64,000 nt of DNA from CALRWV02 sp943371965. Its GTDB lineage: Bacteria; Bacteroidota; JABWAT01. The translations under genes and the position numbers were made by a program. Positions 16,948-25,878 of the stretch are shown here, piece after piece. Position 1 is the stretch's first letter; each line of letters starts with the position of its first letter. The stretch spans positions 1 through 64,000 of the forward strand of contig CALRWV020000004.1 in NCBI GenBank assembly GCA_943371965.1, given 5' to 3'. The notes below the pieces were generated by a model. That model saw nothing but the letters and a program-made list of their open reading frames with translations. It was not told the DNA's origin and did no database searches.

Positions 16948-18636
16948 TTAATCTGCCAAAACCGGTTCATTTATTTTGGTATAATTCCCTGTAGCAATTT
17001 CGAACAGTTTATACCCGCCGCTGACCAGATACAAATTTCTGAATCCTGAATTCTGCAGAATCTTCAAAGCGTTATAAGCTCTCATTCCAACCTGGCAGAG
17101 TACCGCATAGGTTTTTTCCTGATCCAGTTCATGAATAAATTCGCGCAAATAGTCAATTTCAATATTTACTGAATTTGAAATATTTCCTCTGGAAAATTCA
17201 AGTGGAGTTCTGACATCAAGAATGATTCCGCCATTATTTTTGAATTCATCAAGCTGATTCCATTGAATTGATTTTACTTCACCTTCCAAAACATGTTCAG
17301 CAACATAACCTAACATGTTTACAGGATCTTTGGCAGAAGAGAAGGGAGGTGCATAAGCAAGTTCCAGTTCCTGCAGATCGTAAACGGTAAATCCTGCCTT
17401 GATGGAAGTTGCCAGAACATCGATCCTTTTTTCGGTTCCTTCTTTTCCGAAAGCCTGAGCTCCAAATATTTTTCCAGTTCCTTTTTCAAAAATCAGTTTA
17501 AGTGAAATGCTGGAAGCACCTGGATAGTATCCTGCATGGTTGTTGGGATGGATATGAATGGTGTGATAATTTGAAATTCCATACCGTTTCAATGCATTTT
17601 CTGAAAGTCCGGTTGATGCTGCAATCGAATCAAAAATTTTGATGACGCTTGTTCCCAAAGAACCCGGATATCTTTTGTCCAATCCGTGAATACGGTCTGC
17701 AATTAAACGTGCTTGTCGGTTTGCCGGCCATGCCAACGGAATTTTTGCGGGTTGATTTGAAATGAAACTTTTTACCTCAATAACATCACCCGCTGCAAAA
17801 ATAAACGGGTCATTGGTCATCATTCGGTCATCAACAACAACGCCACCGGTTACGCCAATTTCCAAACCGCACTCCTTCGCCAACAGATTTTCTGCAACAA
17901 CCCCGATTGCAAGAATTATCAGGTCGGTTTCAATTTCAGTTCCATTGTTAAGAACAACGGTTTTTTCCGCATTTTCAATCTGTTTCAATCCACTTCCCAG
18001 TTCAAGGTGGATTCCGTTTTCAGCAAGTTCTTTGTGGATAAACTGTGCCATCTCAAAATCAAAAACCGGCATTACCTGATTCAGAAGTTCAACTATGGTA
18101 ACCTCCAAACCGAGATGTTTCAGGTTTTCTGCAATCTCGATTCCAATGAAACCGCCACCCACAACAACAGCTTTTTTTGGAGAATTGGTTTTGATGAAAG
18201 AAATGATTTTATCTGTGTCCGGAATATTTCTCAGCGAAAAAACAGTGGAAGATTCTTTTAAACCTGGAATGGGTGGAACAATTGGTTTTGCACCGGGAGA
18301 AAGAATCAGAAAATCATAATTATCGGAATATTTTCTTTGAGTTTTAAGATCAGTGACTTCAACTGTTTTTTCTCTACGGTTTATTTTGGTGACTTCAGAA
18401 AAATTCCGGATATCCAGATTGAAACGCTGCTTCATTCCATCAACAGTTTGAAGCAGAAGTTTTTCGCGTTTTTCAATGACACCGCCAATGTGATAGGGAA
18501 GACCGCAGTTGGCGAAGGAAATAAACTCACCGCGTTCGAACAGTACAATTTCATATTCTTCACTCAGTCTTCTCAATCTGGCTGCAGCGGTGGCACCGAC
18601 AGCAACTCCACCAATAATTACAATTTTCTTTTTCAT
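16948..18636 (-). CDS. CoA-disulfide reductase-like FAD oxidoreductase with rhodanese domain
   Basis: 562 aa. An N-terminal FAD/NAD(P)H disulfide-reductase domain carries the dinucleotide fold IIGGVAVGATAAAR and the single redox Cys44 in SFANCGLPYH, a hallmark of CoA-disulfide/NADH-polysulfide reductases. A dimerisation domain follows, then a C-terminal rhodanese domain (about 460-560) with CQVGMR; Cys514 is the persulfide site. Predicted to reduce CoA disulfides, CoA polysulfides or elemental sulfur. With BshB1 and glutathione peroxidase nearby it suggests active low-molecular-weight thiol/sulfane-sulfur metabolism. The precise substrate cannot be read from sequence. Confidence 0.88.
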   Translation of the reverse strand: MKKKIVIIGGVAVGATAAARLRRLSEEYEIVLFERGEFISFANCGLPYHIGGVIEKREKLLLQTVDGMKQRFNLDIRNFSEVTKINRREKTVEVTDLKTQRKYSDNYDFLILSPGAKPIVPPIPGLKESSTVFSLRNIPDTDKIISFIKTNSPKKAVVVGGGFIGIEIAENLKHLGLEVTIVELLNQVMPVFDFEMAQFIHKELAENGIHLELGSGLKQIENAEKTVVLNNGTEIETDLIILAIGVVAENLLAKECGLEIGVTGGVVVDDRMMTNDPFIFAAGDVIEVKSFISNQPAKIPLAWPANRQARLIADRIHGLDKRYPGSLGTSVIKIFDSIAASTGLSENALKRYGISNYHTIHIHPNNHAGYYPGASSISLKLIFEKGTGKIFGAQAFGKEGTEKRIDVLATSIKAGFTVYDLQELELAYAPPFSSAKDPVNMLGYVAEHVLEGEVKSIQWNQLDEFKNNGGIILDVRTPLEFSRGNISNSVNIEIDYLREFIHELDQEKTYAVLCQVGMRAYNALKILQNSGFRNLYLVSGGYKLFEIATGNYTKINEPVLAD

Positions 18637-18775
18637 CTTACTTTACTTTCTAAAAATGTTAAGTAAAAGTAATTGAAAGTTTGTCACCCAAACTGTGACA
18701 ATAATTACCAATGGGAAAGTCTGTTTGAATTCTAATGTTTGAAGTGGGAAAGAAGGAAAATTAACTGAAAATACC

Positions 18776-18808
18776 AACCCCCCGAGGGTTTGTAACCCTC
18801 GGGGGGTT
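18776..18808. repeat. Perfect 15-bp-arm palindrome (AACCCC/GGGGTT)
   Basis: Arms 18776-18790 and 18794-18808 are perfectly complementary around a TGT loop, with core CCGAGGGTT/AACCCTCGG. It lies 23 bp downstream of trhP's stop on that gene's strand, in the gap before the oxidoreductase gene. It could serve as trhP's terminator or be a REP-like element, related in style to 8161-8266. Confidence 0.8.
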
Positions 18809-18831
18809 GATTAAAAAGTGAAAAACAATTG

Positions 18832-20211
18832 TTAGGCTTCCGTCGTCAATCTGACTTTTCTGTCATCAACCGTTTCGTACTGGTCATCTGCAACTTTAAA
18901 CAGAATTTTGGCTTCAATGGCAGAACGTAGAAGCATATTGACTGAAACAGGATGATCAAATTTCAGCCAGTAATTTCCAACACCGCCGTGTGCTGAATTT
19001 AAAGATTCGTATTTGACAGATTTGATTTCACTGATCTTTTGTGTGAAATCATTTTTATCATCGGGAGAAATAACTTCAACTTCATCACCGATATCAATCC
19101 GGTTTTTTACTTCAACCAAAGCCCAGTTATTTTCTCCGATTTCACGGATAATTCCTGTAAATTCATGTGTGTTTTGTGAAGCATTTTTCTCATAATACTG
19201 TGCCCGTTCTTTCGGGTTTGAAACCAGAAATCCGGTAATGAATCCGCGGTTGGAGGTTTTGGCCAATTCCTTCACATAGTCGAATGACGGTTTGTTTCCT
19301 GCCATAACATCGTCAATTGCTTTCCGGTACGTTCGGGCAACGGTTGCAGCGTAGTACAAGGTTTTTGAACGCCCTTCCACTTTCAGGCTGCAGATTCCCG
19401 CATCAATCAATTCAGGCAAATATTCAACGGCGCACAAATCACGCGAGTTCATGATGTAAGTGCCATTTTCGTCTTCATCAATTTCCATGAGTTCTCCGGG
19501 ACGTGTAACTTCTTCCAGAAAGTAATTTCCCTTGATGGGATGATAATCCGCATCAAAAACACCATCCTGTCCAACCGATAAACCGTTTTCTGATTCCTTC
19601 AGCAAATGATATTTCCAGCGGCAACTGTGACTGCACGTTCCCTGATTGGCATCACGGTAGCTCATGTAATTCGAAAGCAGACAACGGCCGGAATAAGCAA
19701 TGCAGATTGAGCCGTGAACAAAAGCTTCCAGTTCCATATCCGGAACCTGTTCGTGAATGGTTTTCATTTCCCTGATAGAAATTTCACGCGATAAAATAAC
19801 ACGTTGAACACCAACTTCTTTCCAAAATTCAATGGCAGCCCAGTTCACATTATTTGCCTGTACCGATAAATGAATCGGAATTTCGGGACAAATCTTTTTT
19901 GCAAAATGAATCACCCCGGGATCTGCCATAATAAAAGCATCCGGTTTTAATTCAGCCATTTGTGCCAGAGCCCGTTTCATGGGTTCTATTTTTACGTTAT
20001 GTGGCACAATATTGACGGTTAAATAGATTTTCTTTCCCAGTTTTCGGGTATAGTCAACCGCATTATTGATCAGTTGAACATCGAAATCATTTTCCCTTGC
20101 CCGAAGTGAAAACATGGGAACACCGGCATAAACAGCATCGGCACCGTATTCAAAAGCAAATTTCAGTTTTTCAAAATCACCTGCCGGCAATAAAAGTTCT
20201 GGTCGTTTCAT
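18832..20211 (-). CDS. trhP: U32-family tRNA hydroxylation protein TrhP (YegQ)
   Basis: 459 aa U32 'peptidase' family member closely resembling E. coli YegQ/TrhP. Similar segments include PELLLPAGDFEKLKFAF with YGADAVYAG, IHLSVQANNVNW, VFVHGSICIAYSGRCLLS-type sequence, the Cys-rich NQGTCSHSCRWKY, and GTYIMNSRDLCAVEYLPEL. TrhP takes part in prephenate-dependent formation of 5-hydroxyuridine at the tRNA wobble position. The Cys residues fit an Fe-S cluster site. The length equals the family norm. A hairpin follows its 3' end. Confidence 0.9.
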   Translation of the reverse strand: MKRPELLLPAGDFEKLKFAFEYGADAVYAGVPMFSLRARENDFDVQLINNAVDYTRKLGKKIYLTVNIVPHNVKIEPMKRALAQMAELKPDAFIMADPGVIHFAKKICPEIPIHLSVQANNVNWAAIEFWKEVGVQRVILSREISIREMKTIHEQVPDMELEAFVHGSICIAYSGRCLLSNYMSYRDANQGTCSHSCRWKYHLLKESENGLSVGQDGVFDADYHPIKGNYFLEEVTRPGELMEIDEDENGTYIMNSRDLCAVEYLPELIDAGICSLKVEGRSKTLYYAATVARTYRKAIDDVMAGNKPSFDYVKELAKTSNRGFITGFLVSNPKERAQYYEKNASQNTHEFTGIIREIGENNWALVEVKNRIDIGDEVEVISPDDKNDFTQKISEIKSVKYESLNSAHGGVGNYWLKFDHPVSVNMLLRSAIEAKILFKVADDQYETVDDRKVRLTTEA

Positions 20212-20366
20212 TCATTTCGTCCATTAAATTATTAAAAGACAAGATAGTATTTATATAAAAAGGTTCAAAACGGAATGTCGGTCAAAAGAAAAATGAAAAA
20301 TGAAATATTTTTCCAACAGAAAAAAATTGGTTCACAATTGAATTTTTCAAAGAGAATTTAATCAAG

Positions 20367-20397
20367 TTGTAAAATTTTAGCTCTTAACTTACCTTTG
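20367..20397 (+). promoter_or_regulatory. Bacteroidota-type promoter for the small membrane protein
   Basis: TTG at 20367-20369 and TACCTTTG at 20390-20397, separated by 20 bases, matching the Bacteroidota sigma-A pattern TTG-N19/20-TAnnTTTG. Transcription would start about 20403, leaving a short leader with AAAGGAG before the ATG at 20421. Confidence 0.65.
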
Positions 20398-20420
20398 TGA
20401 ATCGAAAAAAGGAGACAATC

Positions 20421-20594
20421 ATGGCTGAAGAAACAACCACAACCACTGCACCAGTTGCTGAACCAAAAGCTGCCGTTCCCGCACCTCCAGCAGATAATTC
20501 TTATTTGATCAACTTTGGAGTTTATGGTGTATTTGGATTGGTTTTCGTTATCGTAATGGGAATCATGTTTTTGGATATGGTAAAATTGATGTAA
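20421..20594 (+). CDS. Small single-pass membrane protein
   Basis: 57 aa. The N-terminus is a low-complexity Thr/Ala/Pro/Lys tail (residues 1-30), followed by one hydrophobic helix (FGVYGVFGLVFVIVMGIMFL) and a short end. The start is set at 20421 because AAAAGGAG lies 6-7 bases upstream and the longer frame from 20397 would overlap the promoter. It has its own good promoter, implying real expression. No homologue is recognised. A function as a small membrane-complex subunit is possible but unproven. Confidence 0.65.
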   Translation: MAEETTTTTAPVAEPKAAVPAPPADNSYLINFGVYGVFGLVFVIVMGIMFLDMVKLM

Positions 20595-20640
20595 TTGGTT
20601 ATGGGCAGAACCGGAAATCTGTTCTGCCAAGTTTTCCAAA

Positions 20641-21198
20641 ATGACAAAATTGTTTTCTTTGCTTTCACTTCTCTTTTTACTTCACTGCAATTCCTCTGAT
20701 TCTGAAGCAACAAAACCCGAAGACAAAAATAATCCAGATCTGACTGAAAAGATTTATTCCGGTAAAATTGAATTCAGCATTTCCTCTGAAATTCAAAAAG
20801 CGAATATCCTTTCCATTTTTTATCTAAAATCCAAGAAAAATTATGTTTTAGAATTTGTTACTGATGACAAACTTGGTTTTGCCGGATTTTTGATGTTTGA
20901 TCAACTGAAACCGCAATCAGTAAAATGGAAACAGATGGGAGATTCAATCAACGGATTCATTTATGAAAAGTTCACCGGATTCGATCCGGATTATGAAGTC
21001 AGATATTATGGAATTCAGGATTCAGGATTTTCTGAAATTACAAAAATTCAAAACGATACCATTTATGGAAATTTTTCAGGAATTGTAAAAACGTCAAATA
21101 ATCTGGGAATTTTTCCGAACCGGATTGAAATGGTAAACGGAACTTTTAAAGTTAAAAACAGAATTGATACAGTAGATTTCTCATTTGGATATTTTTAA
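20641..21198 (+). CDS. Predicted lipoprotein
   Basis: 185 aa with a lipoprotein signal: hydrophobic LFSLLSLLFLL then LLHC, the lipobox Cys at residue 16. A Ser/Asp/Glu-rich linker follows, then a beta-rich domain with no recognised family. It begins 46 bp after the small membrane protein and is followed 14 bp later by the DUF423 gene, so the three may be one transcript. Function unknown. Confidence 0.7.
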   Translation: MTKLFSLLSLLFLLHCNSSDSEATKPEDKNNPDLTEKIYSGKIEFSISSEIQKANILSIFYLKSKKNYVLEFVTDDKLGFAGFLMFDQLKPQSVKWKQMGDSINGFIYEKFTGFDPDYEVRYYGIQDSGFSEITKIQNDTIYGNFSGIVKTSNNLGIFPNRIEMVNGTFKVKNRIDTVDFSFGYF

Positions 21199-21212
21199 GG
21201 AAAGGAATTAAA

Positions 21213-21575
21213 ATGAATTTTCTGGTTGCAGGTAGTGTTACAGCATTGCTTGGGGTTGCTCTTGGTGCTTTTGGTGCCCACGCATTGAAATCAAGTTTGG
21301 ATGAATACAGTCTGGGTGTTTTTGAAGTTGGAGTCCGTTACCAGATGTATCATTCTTTTGCATTGTTATTTGTTGGATGGATGCTTCAGAACCAAACCTA
21401 TTCAACTCTTAATTTTGCCGGTTGGATGTTTTTGGCAGGAATTATTATTTTTTCGGGAAGTTTATATACATTGGCTGTCACCGGAATTAAAACGTTCGGC
21501 GCAATTACCCCGATTGGTGGATTGTGTTTCCTGTTAGGCTGGGGAACACTGGTTTATGAATTTTATAAAAAGTAA
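21213..21575 (+). CDS. DUF423 family inner-membrane protein
   Basis: 120 aa with four predicted hydrophobic helices and the family signature LGVALGAFGAHALKSSL near residue 10. Further family-like segments are GVRYQMYHSFALL and FGAITPIGGLCFLLGW. AAGGAA lies just upstream of the ATG. DUF423 proteins (YgdD type) are small integral membrane proteins of unknown function. Confidence 0.88.
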   Translation: MNFLVAGSVTALLGVALGAFGAHALKSSLDEYSLGVFEVGVRYQMYHSFALLFVGWMLQNQTYSTLNFAGWMFLAGIIIFSGSLYTLAVTGIKTFGAITPIGGLCFLLGWGTLVYEFYKK

Positions 21576-21581
21576 AAGTCT

Positions 21582-21610
21582 TGCCCACTAAATTTACGAA
21601 AAGAACGAAA
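21582..21610 (+). repeat. Half copy of the CCCACGAAA/AATACGAAA repeat
   Basis: One arm (CCCACTAAA, then TTACGAAAAGAACGAAA) of the 9-bp-period element found complete at 27790-27880. No inverted partner follows. Confidence 0.7.
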
Positions 21611-21637
21611 TAGTAAATACAATTAATATCCAAAATT

Positions 21638-22246
21638 ATGAAAAATTATCTTTTCAGTATTTCAAAAATACCTTTAATGCTGATGTTTGATTTTACAAAT
21701 CAAACATCAGAAAAACCGATTTTAAACCAAACCGTTCAACAGAAAGAAAACAGGAAAAAAGTTATGTCAACCATTCACGATTTCACCATGAAGACCATTG
21801 ATGGCAAAGAAGTTTCACTTTCAGAATACAAAGGAAAAGTTTTGCTGATTGTAAATGTAGCATCCAAATGCGGATATACACCACAATACACAGATCTTCA
21901 GAAACTGTATGAAGATTACAAGGGAAAACCATTTGAGATTCTCGGATTTCCGGCTAACAATTTCGGTGCGCAGGAACCGGGATCTGACACAGAAATTCAG
22001 TCTTTCTGCTCACTGACCTACAATGTTACTTTCCCGATGTTTTCCAAAATATCAGTTAAGGGAAGTGACAAACATCCGCTGTATAAATTCATTACTGAAG
22101 ACAGTGATTTCAAGGGAGATGTTGACTGGAATTTCCAGAAATACCTGATTGACAAAGATGGAAAAGTGATTGCGAAATTTTCACCGCAGACTGTACCGAC
22201 TTCAAAAGACATTACCTCAAAAATCGATAGAGCAATAAAGAATTAA
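21638..22246 (+). CDS. Glutathione peroxidase-family thiol peroxidase
   Basis: 202 aa. The GPx domain starts at MSTIHDFTMKTIDG (residue 43) and has the Cys-type active site NVASKCGYTPQY (Cys78), then GFPANNFGAQEPG (Gln) and WNFQKYLID (Trp/Asn of the catalytic tetrad). It should reduce peroxides, probably with thioredoxin rather than glutathione. The start is ambiguous. An alternative ATG at 21764 with AGG upstream would give the classical 160-aa enzyme. The extra 42 residues contain a modest hydrophobic stretch and may be a weak export signal. Confidence 0.88.
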   Translation: MKNYLFSISKIPLMLMFDFTNQTSEKPILNQTVQQKENRKKVMSTIHDFTMKTIDGKEVSLSEYKGKVLLIVNVASKCGYTPQYTDLQKLYEDYKGKPFEILGFPANNFGAQEPGSDTEIQSFCSLTYNVTFPMFSKISVKGSDKHPLYKFITEDSDFKGDVDWNFQKYLIDKDGKVIAKFSPQTVPTSKDITSKIDRAIKN

Positions 22247-22253
22247 GGTTTTT

Positions 22254-22378
22254 TCCACACGAAATGTACGAAAAAGACGAAAAATTAATACGATAAATTA
22301 AAATATCAGTTTCTGTATTATTTAAATTCTTTTTCGTTGCTTTCGTTAATTTTCCCGAATAATCGGGACAGGCTGTGG
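22254..22378. repeat. CACGAAA/TTTCGT inverted-repeat element
   Basis: Left arm with CACACGAAATGTACGAAAAAGACGAAAA-type units (22256-22284) and right arm with TTTTTCGTTGCTTTCGTT (22330-22347). The right arm is followed by CCCGAATAATCGGGA and a CAGGCTGTGG tail (22354-22378). The same hairpin-plus-tail recurs at 31573-31599. Confidence 0.75.
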
Positions 22379-22387
22379 TGAAATGCA

Positions 22388-23113
22388 TTACTTCCCGAAC
22401 ATCATCAAATCATCAATTCTGAGTGGCTTTTCGGAAAAAAACGGTTCTGCATAACGCGTCCCGATCAGAAATCCATAAAACCCGATTCTCGCTGTGAGAC
22501 TTTCCGCAAATTCAGGTTTTGAAATCCAGGTTTCCTTTTCGTTTGAAACATGACCGGGTACATGAAACTGGCTTTTGAAAGCCTGAAATGCTTTGATACG
22601 GACATCCTTTTCTTCGGTAATATCCACAATAATGTTAGGTTCAAAAGGTTCAGCCAACATATAATAAAAATAATTTTTCGGGCGGTGGGCTGGAAGAATT
22701 GAAGTTGGAATATTAACCGGCCATTTTTCAGTTCCGGCATAATAGATACATTCTTTAATCAGTTTCGATGCATTGGCATGATCGGGGTGACGATCGCTCC
22801 AATAAGGAATAATCATCAGATCCGGTGCATATTTTCTGATCATCTCAATAACTTTGATTTTATTTTCACGGTTGATTTCAATATGACCGTCTGAAATTCC
22901 GCAATTATCCCTAACAGCTACACCCAGAATTTCTGCGGCATCTTTGGCTTCCTGTGCCCTGATTTCTTCAGTTCCACGTGTTCCAAGTTCGCCTCTTGTC
23001 AAATCAGCAATTCCGACTTTGTAACCTTTTTTCACCAGTTTATGAACTGTTCCGCCGCATCCCAATTCCACATCATCCGGATGTGCACCCATAAATAATA
23101 CATCTAATTTCAT
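22388..23113 (-). CDS. bshB1: Bacillithiol biosynthesis deacetylase BshB1
   Basis: 241 aa LmbE-like zinc deacetylase. MGAHPDDVELGCGGT (residues 8-22) holds the zinc-binding His-Pro-Asp-Asp. The adjacent LTRGELGTRGT is specific to BshB1, which deacetylates N-acetylglucosaminyl-malate in bacillithiol synthesis. A further His cluster, WSDRHPDHANA, completes the site. Bacillithiol or methyl-bacillithiol is the main thiol in related Bacteroidota/Chlorobi. bshA and bshC are not in the window. Confidence 0.92.
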   Translation of the reverse strand: MKLDVLFMGAHPDDVELGCGGTVHKLVKKGYKVGIADLTRGELGTRGTEEIRAQEAKDAAEILGVAVRDNCGISDGHIEINRENKIKVIEMIRKYAPDLMIIPYWSDRHPDHANASKLIKECIYYAGTEKWPVNIPTSILPAHRPKNYFYYMLAEPFEPNIIVDITEEKDVRIKAFQAFKSQFHVPGHVSNEKETWISKPEFAESLTARIGFYGFLIGTRYAEPFFSEKPLRIDDLMMFGK

Positions 23114-23137
23114 TGTTTGATTTCCTGTTGTGTTAAG

Positions 23138-23944
23138 TTAAAAATCGACTGAGTATTTTAATCCGATACTGATACTGAACTGTGAATCGCTTTTAGAAAT
23201 TTCACTTTTCGGAGTAAACTGGTATAGTGGATGAAGAACAACTTTAAAGTTTTCCGAAATCCGGTAGCTGACAATCAGATGAATACCGCTACTGCTCAAT
23301 CCGCTCACAGAAGTATAACCGGTTGATAAAGTAGGAATTCCACCATTCTTTCCTTTTTGTTTTTTGCTTGTTTTCAAAAACTGGTTTTCAATATCCTGAC
23401 TTATAAAATCTGCAGTCAGCATAGGGATAATAAAGAAGGAACCAAAATGGTAGAATCCTGAAAACGTAACACCGGCATTTAAAGCAGAGTGTGTTCCCGG
23501 ATAATAATCAGCTGAAAATCCAAGTGATAAATCCAACGGCATTTCAAAATCTGCAGATAAGGAAAGCAAATGATGAAGTGAAGCAAACGTATTCAATGAA
23601 TCATCTGAATATGTTATATAAGAATATTCTCCACTGACTGACATCCATTCTGAAAATTCGTAATCATAACCGATAGAACTGCTTAAGTTGTACCAACTGC
23701 CATCCAAAAATGAGGGAGTCAAATTCAAATATAATCCGGAACTGTGGGATATTTCGTTTGAAAAAACAAATAAACTCCCGCCACCCAAATCAATACCATT
23801 ATTCAAATTTGAATTGAGCCATGACAAACCGGAAGTAAAATTATAGTCAGGTTCAATTTCAGTTGAGTCTGAAATTTCATCCGTTTGTGCAGAAATACTT
23901 AAAGAAAAAAGAAGGAATGAAATCAACAGGTATATTTTTTTCAT
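23138..23944 (-). CDS. Predicted outer-membrane beta-barrel protein
   Basis: 268 aa with a signal peptide (1-19, SLSISAQ). The mature chain has alternating aromatic strands (GLYLNLTPSFLDGSWYNLSS, LSLGFSADYYPGTHS, FKVVLHPLYQFTP) and ends with a Phe (YSVDF), typical of outer-membrane barrels. It lies 24 bp upstream of bshB1 on the same strand and 27 bp downstream of def. No family assigned. Confidence 0.7.
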   Translation of the reverse strand: MKKIYLLISFLLFSLSISAQTDEISDSTEIEPDYNFTSGLSWLNSNLNNGIDLGGGSLFVFSNEISHSSGLYLNLTPSFLDGSWYNLSSSIGYDYEFSEWMSVSGEYSYITYSDDSLNTFASLHHLLSLSADFEMPLDLSLGFSADYYPGTHSALNAGVTFSGFYHFGSFFIIPMLTADFISQDIENQFLKTSKKQKGKNGGIPTLSTGYTSVSGLSSSGIHLIVSYRISENFKVVLHPLYQFTPKSEISKSDSQFSISIGLKYSVDF

Positions 23945-23971
23945 GATTATCCGTTAAATGTAAATTGAGTG

Positions 23972-24526
23972 TTAATCGATTGTTTCGATTTTTGGCAACC
24001 GTCTTGAAAATTTGTCAAACTCTGATTGGTAGAAAAGCATGGACATGTCATCCATTCTGTCGATAAATAATTTTCCGAACAGGTGATCAGTTTCGTGCTG
24101 AATGACTATAGCCTTAAATCCTTCCGCTTCAAAATTCAATCTTTCTCCAAATCGGTCATATGCGTCAACATGAATTTTGGTGTATCTCGGAACTGCACCT
24201 CTCAATTCAGGCAAAGAAAGGCATCCTTCCCATCCCAATTTTTTTTCCTCTGTAAGATAAGTTACTACCGGATTGATCAGGATCAACAGTGGAATTTCAG
24301 GAGCTGCCGGATATCTCGGGTTTGACTTTACTTCAATAACCGAAATTTGCTTTGAAACGTGAACCTGTGGAGCTGCAAGACCGGCACCATTGTACTCGTA
24401 CATGGTTTCCACCATATCATCAATCAAACGTTGTATCTCTTCTGTGTTGATATCATCTTCAGAAACGTGTTCGGCAATTTTCCTCAAAACCGGATGCCCC
24501 ATTCTGGCAACCTTCAAAATCGACAT
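23972..24526 (-). CDS. def: Peptide deformylase
   Basis: 184 aa. Removes formyl from nascent N-terminal methionine. The three metal/active-site motifs are present: GAGLAAPQ (47-54), EGCLSLPE with Cys102, and the HETDH box (His144, Glu145, His148). Length is normal. It is first of a probable three-gene minus-strand run with the barrel protein and bshB1. A 17-bp dyad lies 39 bp upstream. Confidence 0.95.
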   Translation of the reverse strand: MSILKVARMGHPVLRKIAEHVSEDDINTEEIQRLIDDMVETMYEYNGAGLAAPQVHVSKQISVIEVKSNPRYPAAPEIPLLILINPVVTYLTEEKKLGWEGCLSLPELRGAVPRYTKIHVDAYDRFGERLNFEAEGFKAIVIQHETDHLFGKLFIDRMDDMSMLFYQSEFDKFSRRLPKIETID

Positions 24527-24564
24527 ATCAACTCCAATAATTCCGGTGAAATAAACGGCAGTAT

Positions 24565-24581
24565 TTGCAGGTAACCTGCAA
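24565..24581. promoter_or_regulatory. Perfect dyad TTGCAGGT-A-ACCTGCAA
   Basis: 8-bp perfect inverted arms around a single base, 39 bp upstream of def in the divergent gap to the FAD oxidoreductase gene. Its size and placement fit a dimeric repressor/activator operator. The regulator is unknown, and chance or REP origin is possible. Confidence 0.45.
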
Positions 24582-24723
24582 TCTAAATTTCATATTGAAA
24601 AGAACCAACTTCATCCGGATAAAATATTTTTAAATTTAATGAAAAAATGGGGTGCGACTCAATACAATTTGAATTAAATTACAACTTGTTCACTTTTATC
24701 AATCTAAACAGACTGGTTGAATT

Positions 24724-25863
24724 ATGTATCATTCATATTGGGAAAAAACAGTTTTTCTTCAGAATTATGATTATCTGATTTTGGGGTCAGGAATTGTGGG
24801 GTTGTCAACTGCACTATCCCTGAAAAGAAAAAGACCGGATGCCAAAATCGTAATTGTTGAACGGGGATATTTGCCATCCGGTGCTTCAACAAAAAATGCA
24901 GGTTTCGCCTGTTTTGGTTCCATCTCAGAACTTTTGAAACATGAACGCATTGAAGGAACTGACTCGATGCTGGAATTGGTGAAATTGAGATTTGCCGGTT
25001 TGGCGGAACTCAGAAAAAATGTTCCCGATTTGGAGATGAACTATTTTCATAATGGCGGATTTGAAGTTTTTATCGAAAAAGATACAGAAGTTTTTGAAGA
25101 ATCAGTGGCGAATATGGATCGTATAAATGCTCTGATGAAAGATGCCATCGGAATTGAAAAAACTTTTTCTTTGCGGAATGACCTGATTCAAAAGACCGGA
25201 ATGAAATCGATCAACAATATTATTTACAATTCGGGTGAAGGTCAGTTAAATCCTGGATTGATGATTCAGTCGTTATTGCTTCAGGTTCAAAAGTTGGGTG
25301 TTACGTTTCTGAATGGAATTGAAATCAGTTCAATTGAAGAAGAATCAGGAAAAGTAAAACTTGTTGCAAAATCAGGAGTTTCGGTAAGTGGAAAAAAATT
25401 AATTGTCACAACAAACGCCTTTTCAAAAAAACTCTTGCCCGAACTTGATATTGTTCCGGGTAGAGGCCAGGTTGTTTTGACTTCCGTCATTCCTGATTTA
25501 AAAATTGAAGGCTGTTATCATTACGACGAAGGATATTATTATTTCAGAAATCTGGATGGAAGAATTTTGCTGGGTGGCGGAAGAAATCTGAATTTCAAAG
25601 CAGAGGAAACTGCTGAGTTTGGTTTTACTGAGTTGGTGCAAAGTAAACTGGAAGAACTTCTGAGAACGGTTGTGCTTCCCAAAACCAAATTTGAAATAGA
25701 ATACAGATGGTCGGGAATTATGGGATTCGGTGCCGAAATTGCACCTATCATCAAACAGGTTAGACCCGGTGTTTTCTGTGCTGTTAGAATGTCTGGAATG
25801 GGAATTGCAATTGGAAGCATTGTTGGTAAAAAAGTTACTGAACTTGTTTTGGAAAATGAATAA
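24724..25863 (+). CDS. FAD-dependent oxidoreductase, D-amino-acid oxidase (DAO) family
   Basis: 379 aa. A glycine-rich FAD-binding fold sits at residues 17-30 (LILGSGIVGLSTAL), with GASTKNAGFACFG (about 55-67), a motif common in DadA/glycine-oxidase-like enzymes. The C-terminal YRWSGIMGFGAEIAPII resembles the DAO substrate domain. Oxidative deamination of an amino acid is inferred; the substrate is unknown. It is followed 15 bp later by an epimerase gene, so the pair may be co-expressed. Confidence 0.82.
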   Translation: MYHSYWEKTVFLQNYDYLILGSGIVGLSTALSLKRKRPDAKIVIVERGYLPSGASTKNAGFACFGSISELLKHERIEGTDSMLELVKLRFAGLAELRKNVPDLEMNYFHNGGFEVFIEKDTEVFEESVANMDRINALMKDAIGIEKTFSLRNDLIQKTGMKSINNIIYNSGEGQLNPGLMIQSLLLQVQKLGVTFLNGIEISSIEEESGKVKLVAKSGVSVSGKKLIVTTNAFSKKLLPELDIVPGRGQVVLTSVIPDLKIEGCYHYDEGYYYFRNLDGRILLGGGRNLNFKAEETAEFGFTELVQSKLEELLRTVVLPKTKFEIEYRWSGIMGFGAEIAPIIKQVRPGVFCAVRMSGMGIAIGSIVGKKVTELVLENE

Positions 25864-25878
25864 CTTCAAATACTGATT

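Noticed and set aside
20397..20420. Upstream ATG-less start for the 57-aa membrane protein
   Set aside because: Would begin at the -7 element of its own promoter; the ATG at 20421 has a proper ribosome site.
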